Positions 61,840 through 64,000 of a stretch of 64,000 nucleotides of DNA are shown piece by piece. Origin of the DNA: Ga0077555 sp963741565 (GTDB lineage: Bacteria > Pseudomonadota > Alphaproteobacteria > Rhizobiales > Hyphomicrobiaceae). The stretch's first letter is position 1. Every line of letters begins with the position of its first letter. A program made the translations under genes and the position numbers. Location: assembly GCA_963741565.1 (NCBI GenBank), contig CAVUIK010000017.1, forward strand, positions 186,001-250,000, written 5' to 3'. Under the pieces are notes generated by a model. That model was not told where the DNA came from. It saw only the letters and a program-made list of their open reading frames with translations, and searched no databases.

Positions 61840-62199
61840 CTAACGGCCTCTGTTTTCAGGGATTTCAATCTCAAGACCCAAAATCAGGTAGCTCCAGGAC
61901 TTACCGTGGCTATCGAGGCCGAGGGAGGTGTTCACCCCGCCTTCGAGCGCATCCAGCATGACAAAGTTCAGGCCGTGCAGCTGGTCGAGCTCGTATCGCG
62001 TCACCGGACCTTGCAGCAGCTGGGGGAACGCCGCCTTGATCCGGTCCGCCGTCAGCTGGGATTTAACCAGCGGATAATCGCCGGGGTCATAGACCCAAAC
62101 CGAGACGTTCGACGTGTTGCCTTTGTCGCCGGCCCGCGCGTGAGCGATTTCGTGCAGCTTGATGCGGCGGTTCGTTAGGGTGCTCGGACTGATGCTCAT
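61840..62199 (-). CDS. AtuA-associated small subunit/domain protein
   Basis: 119 residues from ATG 62199. IKLHEIAHARAGDKGNTSNVSVWVYDP is the family signature found C-terminal to, or in a gene after, AtuA; GPVTRYELDQLHGLNFVM and SLGLDSHGKSWSYLIL complete it. In some species the two are fused, so this is probably the partner subunit of the AtuA protein encoded just upstream; the two genes overlap as ATGA. Function in terpenoid or acyl-CoA catabolism is inferred from the AtuA link only. Confidence 0.85.
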   Translation of the reverse strand: MSISPSTLTNRRIKLHEIAHARAGDKGNTSNVSVWVYDPGDYPLVKSQLTADRIKAAFPQLLQGPVTRYELDQLHGLNFVMLDALEGGVNTSLGLDSHGKSWSYLILGLEIEIPENRGR

Positions 62200-63527
62200 G
62201 CGATGAGAACCCTCACGCTGGGCGTTACCCGCGCGCGATCGATCAATGTGGAGTGCGTGACGACCGACGGCGTGATCTGCCCGCGATAGCCGCCGCCGCC
62301 GGCTGGCCCACAGCACAGCATCGATTCCACCTCCCAGAGCATCGTCTCGCAGGCGGCCCGGTCCGCCGAACGCATGGCGACACGCACGCGGGCATCCTCG
62401 CTCTCGATGCGCCGTTCATGCGCGGTCTGATGCAGCGAATTCAGCCCCACGAGATCGACGCGCATCTGCCGCGCGATCGCCGCATGCCGACGCAACCGGT
62501 CATCGAGAATGTCGGCGGCAAGCCGTGCGCGGGCCGCCGCATTGGGCCCCGCATAACTGACGCCGGCCTCGGCGAAATGACCTCCATCGAAACCAACCGT
62601 CACCTTCAACTGGTCGGGCCGCCTCGAACCGCCGGCTTTCGTCACGGCAACGCGATCACGGCCCTGCTCATGCACCTCGACCTTCGAGAAATCGGCCGTG
62701 ACGTCGGGCGTAAGGTACCTCCTTGGATCGTGAACTTCATACAGCAGCTGCTCCTTCACCGTGCGCGGCGTCACCATGCCGCCAGCATCGGCGAGCTTGG
62801 TGATGACCACGGTGCCATCGGCAGCAACCTCGGCAATCGGATATCCGCAATCGGCAAGCCGCGGCACGTCCTTGATCCCGGGATCGGCGAAATAGCCGCC
62901 GGTGATCTGCATGCCGCATTCCATCAGATGGCCAACCAGTGTGCCGCGGCCGAGCGCTGCCCAATCATCGCGCTGCCAGCCGTACGTGTGCACGATCGGC
63001 GAAAGGAAGAGCGACGGATCGGCGACACGCCCCGTGATCACCACATCGGCGCCGGTCTCCAGTGCCGGCAAGATCGCATCGATGCCGAGATAGACGTTGG
63101 CGCCGGCCAGCGGCAGCCCGACCTCCTTGACCATCCGGTCATGGTTGTCGAAGAGGCGCGTTTCCGGCGTGATCTGGTCGGTGATCTCGTCGCCAAGCAC
63201 GGCCGCGACCTTGAGCCCCTTGAGACCGAGCTCGCGCGCGATATTGATCGTCAACTCGGCGGCATCCGGCACATTGGCGACACCCATGTTGGTGACGATC
63301 CGCGTGCCGTTCGCCTTGCAGGCCGTGAGCACGGCCCGCATGCGCGCGCCGAGCTGCGGATTGTAACCCTTCTTCGGATCGAGCTTGCGGTCGCGGTGGC
63401 CGAAGGCCAGCGTGCGCTCACCGATCGTCTCGAACACGAGATAGTCGAGCCCGCCTTTGACGGCGAGGTCGACGGCCGGCTCGAGCCGATCCGACGAGAA
63501 GCCTGCTCCGCAACCTAATCTCAGCAT
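62196..63527 (-). CDS. AtuA-family protein (acyclic terpene utilisation-like)
   Basis: 443 residues from ATG 63527 with GGAGGAG upstream. It has the family opening MLRLGCGAGFSSDRLEPAV, the segments NMGVANVPDAAELTINIA, ITGRVADPSLFLSPIVHTYGW and TGGYFADPGIKDVPRL, and the Gly-rich CCGPAGGGGYRG near the end. AtuA proteins are part of citronellol/geraniol degradation clusters, but homologues are widespread outside them and their reaction is not settled. A longer open frame into the substrate-binding gene is rejected because the ribosome binding site fits 63527. Confidence 0.88.
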   Translation of the reverse strand: MLRLGCGAGFSSDRLEPAVDLAVKGGLDYLVFETIGERTLAFGHRDRKLDPKKGYNPQLGARMRAVLTACKANGTRIVTNMGVANVPDAAELTINIARELGLKGLKVAAVLGDEITDQITPETRLFDNHDRMVKEVGLPLAGANVYLGIDAILPALETGADVVITGRVADPSLFLSPIVHTYGWQRDDWAALGRGTLVGHLMECGMQITGGYFADPGIKDVPRLADCGYPIAEVAADGTVVITKLADAGGMVTPRTVKEQLLYEVHDPRRYLTPDVTADFSKVEVHEQGRDRVAVTKAGGSRRPDQLKVTVGFDGGHFAEAGVSYAGPNAAARARLAADILDDRLRRHAAIARQMRVDLVGLNSLHQTAHERRIESEDARVRVAMRSADRAACETMLWEVESMLCCGPAGGGGYRGQITPSVVTHSTLIDRARVTPSVRVLIA

Positions 63528-63541
63528 GTCAGCTCCTCCGG

Positions 63542-64000
63542 TCAGCTGCCGGGCAGGTTGTGCGCCTCGGGGAAGAACAGATCCTTCCACGACTCGGGCT
63601 TGGTCTTGACCATGCCAATCTTGTGCATGAAGCTGACGACGGTGCCCACCTTGTTGGGTACTTTGGTGAACTCGATATCCTTCGAGTTCAACAGAGCAAA
63701 CACGTCGTCCTCGCTCAACCGCTTCTCTTTGGTCATCTCGATGAAGAGCTTGGCAGTGCGCCGCTTGTCCGCATTGGCCCACTCGAACAACTCGTCGAAG
63801 GCCTTGTTGACGGCCTCGAAGACTTTTGGGTTCTCCTTCCGGAACTTCTCGTTGGACGTGAACGTCAGGCCCGTCATCGATCCGCCGATGATCTCGTAGG
63901 CCGTCGTGACGGTCCGTAGACCCGCCTTCATCTCAGCCTCATGGAAGGGCGAAGTTGCAAAGTGGGTGTTGATTTCGTGGGTCGGGCTGGTGACGGCGGC
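63542..64000 (-). CDS. ABC transporter substrate-binding protein, C-terminal part (partial)
   Basis: The last 152 codons of a longer protein that runs off the right edge. HEINTHFATSPFHEAEMKAG, SMTGLTFTSNEKFRKENP and VFEAVNKAFDELFEWANAD are typical of NMT1/SsuA-type periplasmic binding proteins, which pick up small organic anions or sulfonates for ABC import. It ends 14 bases before the AtuA gene on the same strand, so uptake and catabolism may be linked. The signal peptide is outside the window. Confidence 0.8.
   Translation of the reverse strand, partial: AAVTSPTHEINTHFATSPFHEAEMKAGLRTVTTAYEIIGGSMTGLTFTSNEKFRKENPKVFEAVNKAFDELFEWANADKRRTAKLFIEMTKEKRLSEDDVFALLNSKDIEFTKVPNKVGTVVSFMHKIGMVKTKPESWKDLFFPEAHNLPGS

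Overview
The window looks like the chromosome of a GC-rich alphaproteobacterium, most probably of the order Hyphomicrobiales (Rhizobiales). The evidence is the gene families and their order: hrcA-grpE near dnaK-dnaJ, a small heat shock gene with a ROSE-type RNA thermometer, a waaA-lpxK-DUF2093-xseA-purD block with DUF4170 and msbA nearby, and an mltA-Tim44-fxsA-secB cluster. I see no tRNA, rRNA, CRISPR array, insertion sequence, prophage or plasmid signature. Assignment below order level is not possible from the sequence alone.

Layout. 1-9.2 kb: a partial flavin-type oxidoreductase, a double-hotdog mesaconyl-CoA-hydratase-like enzyme, a TPR lipoprotein, a leucyl aminopeptidase paired with an NlpC/P60 peptidase, TerC, XdhC, a secreted TPR protein and a membrane-anchored nuclease-like protein. 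9.3-14.7 kb: pheT, infC (start codon ATA), a glycosyltransferase and a divergent hydrolase; rpmI, rplT and pheS, which normally lie between infC and pheT, are absent. 15-15.7 kb: a heat shock unit with RpoH-type promoter, three-hairpin leader and convergent terminator. 15.7-25.9 kb: an accessory catabolic region with CoA-transferase subunits, an enol-lactonase-like protein lacking the nucleophile, an enolase-superfamily enzyme, two inverted MFS paralogues (one with a stop codon), a serine hydrolase remnant, a methyltransferase, a 2-keto-4-pentenoate hydratase-type enzyme and a glycosyltransferase.

25.9-33.7 kb: a peptidoglycan-binding-like protein, a MaoC-like/SDR pair that both lack catalytic residues, TraB/GumN, xerC, msbA, a DUF4170 gene cut by TAG and a dual-specificity phosphatase. 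33.9-43.5 kb: lipid A genes waaA and lpxK, DUF2093, xseA with a shifted C-terminus, purD, two tandem fluoroacetate-dehalogenase-like genes and two tandem patatin-like genes. 43.5-53.8 kb: hemW-dnaJ, dnaK, alkB, grpE, hrcA, a RimK-like ligase, a small Cys-rich secreted protein and der. 54-64 kb: a phosphotransferase, two adjacent frameshifted genes (VOC, amidohydrolase), Smr, mltA, Tim44-like, fxsA, secB, a TPR protein, an AtuA-type pair and a partial ABC substrate-binding protein.

Working together: msbA, waaA, lpxK and possibly the phosphatase serve lipid A and outer membrane assembly; dnaK, dnaJ, grpE, hrcA, Hsp20 and SecB serve protein quality control and export; the accessory blocks look like acyl-CoA and organic-acid catabolism. 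An outstanding trait is the number of interrupted genes: two in-frame TAG codons and four single-base shifts. That is either real decay or local sequence error. I found no clearly new multi-gene system; the best leads are the catalysis-deficient enzyme pairs, the dehalogenase pair and the RNA-level controls.
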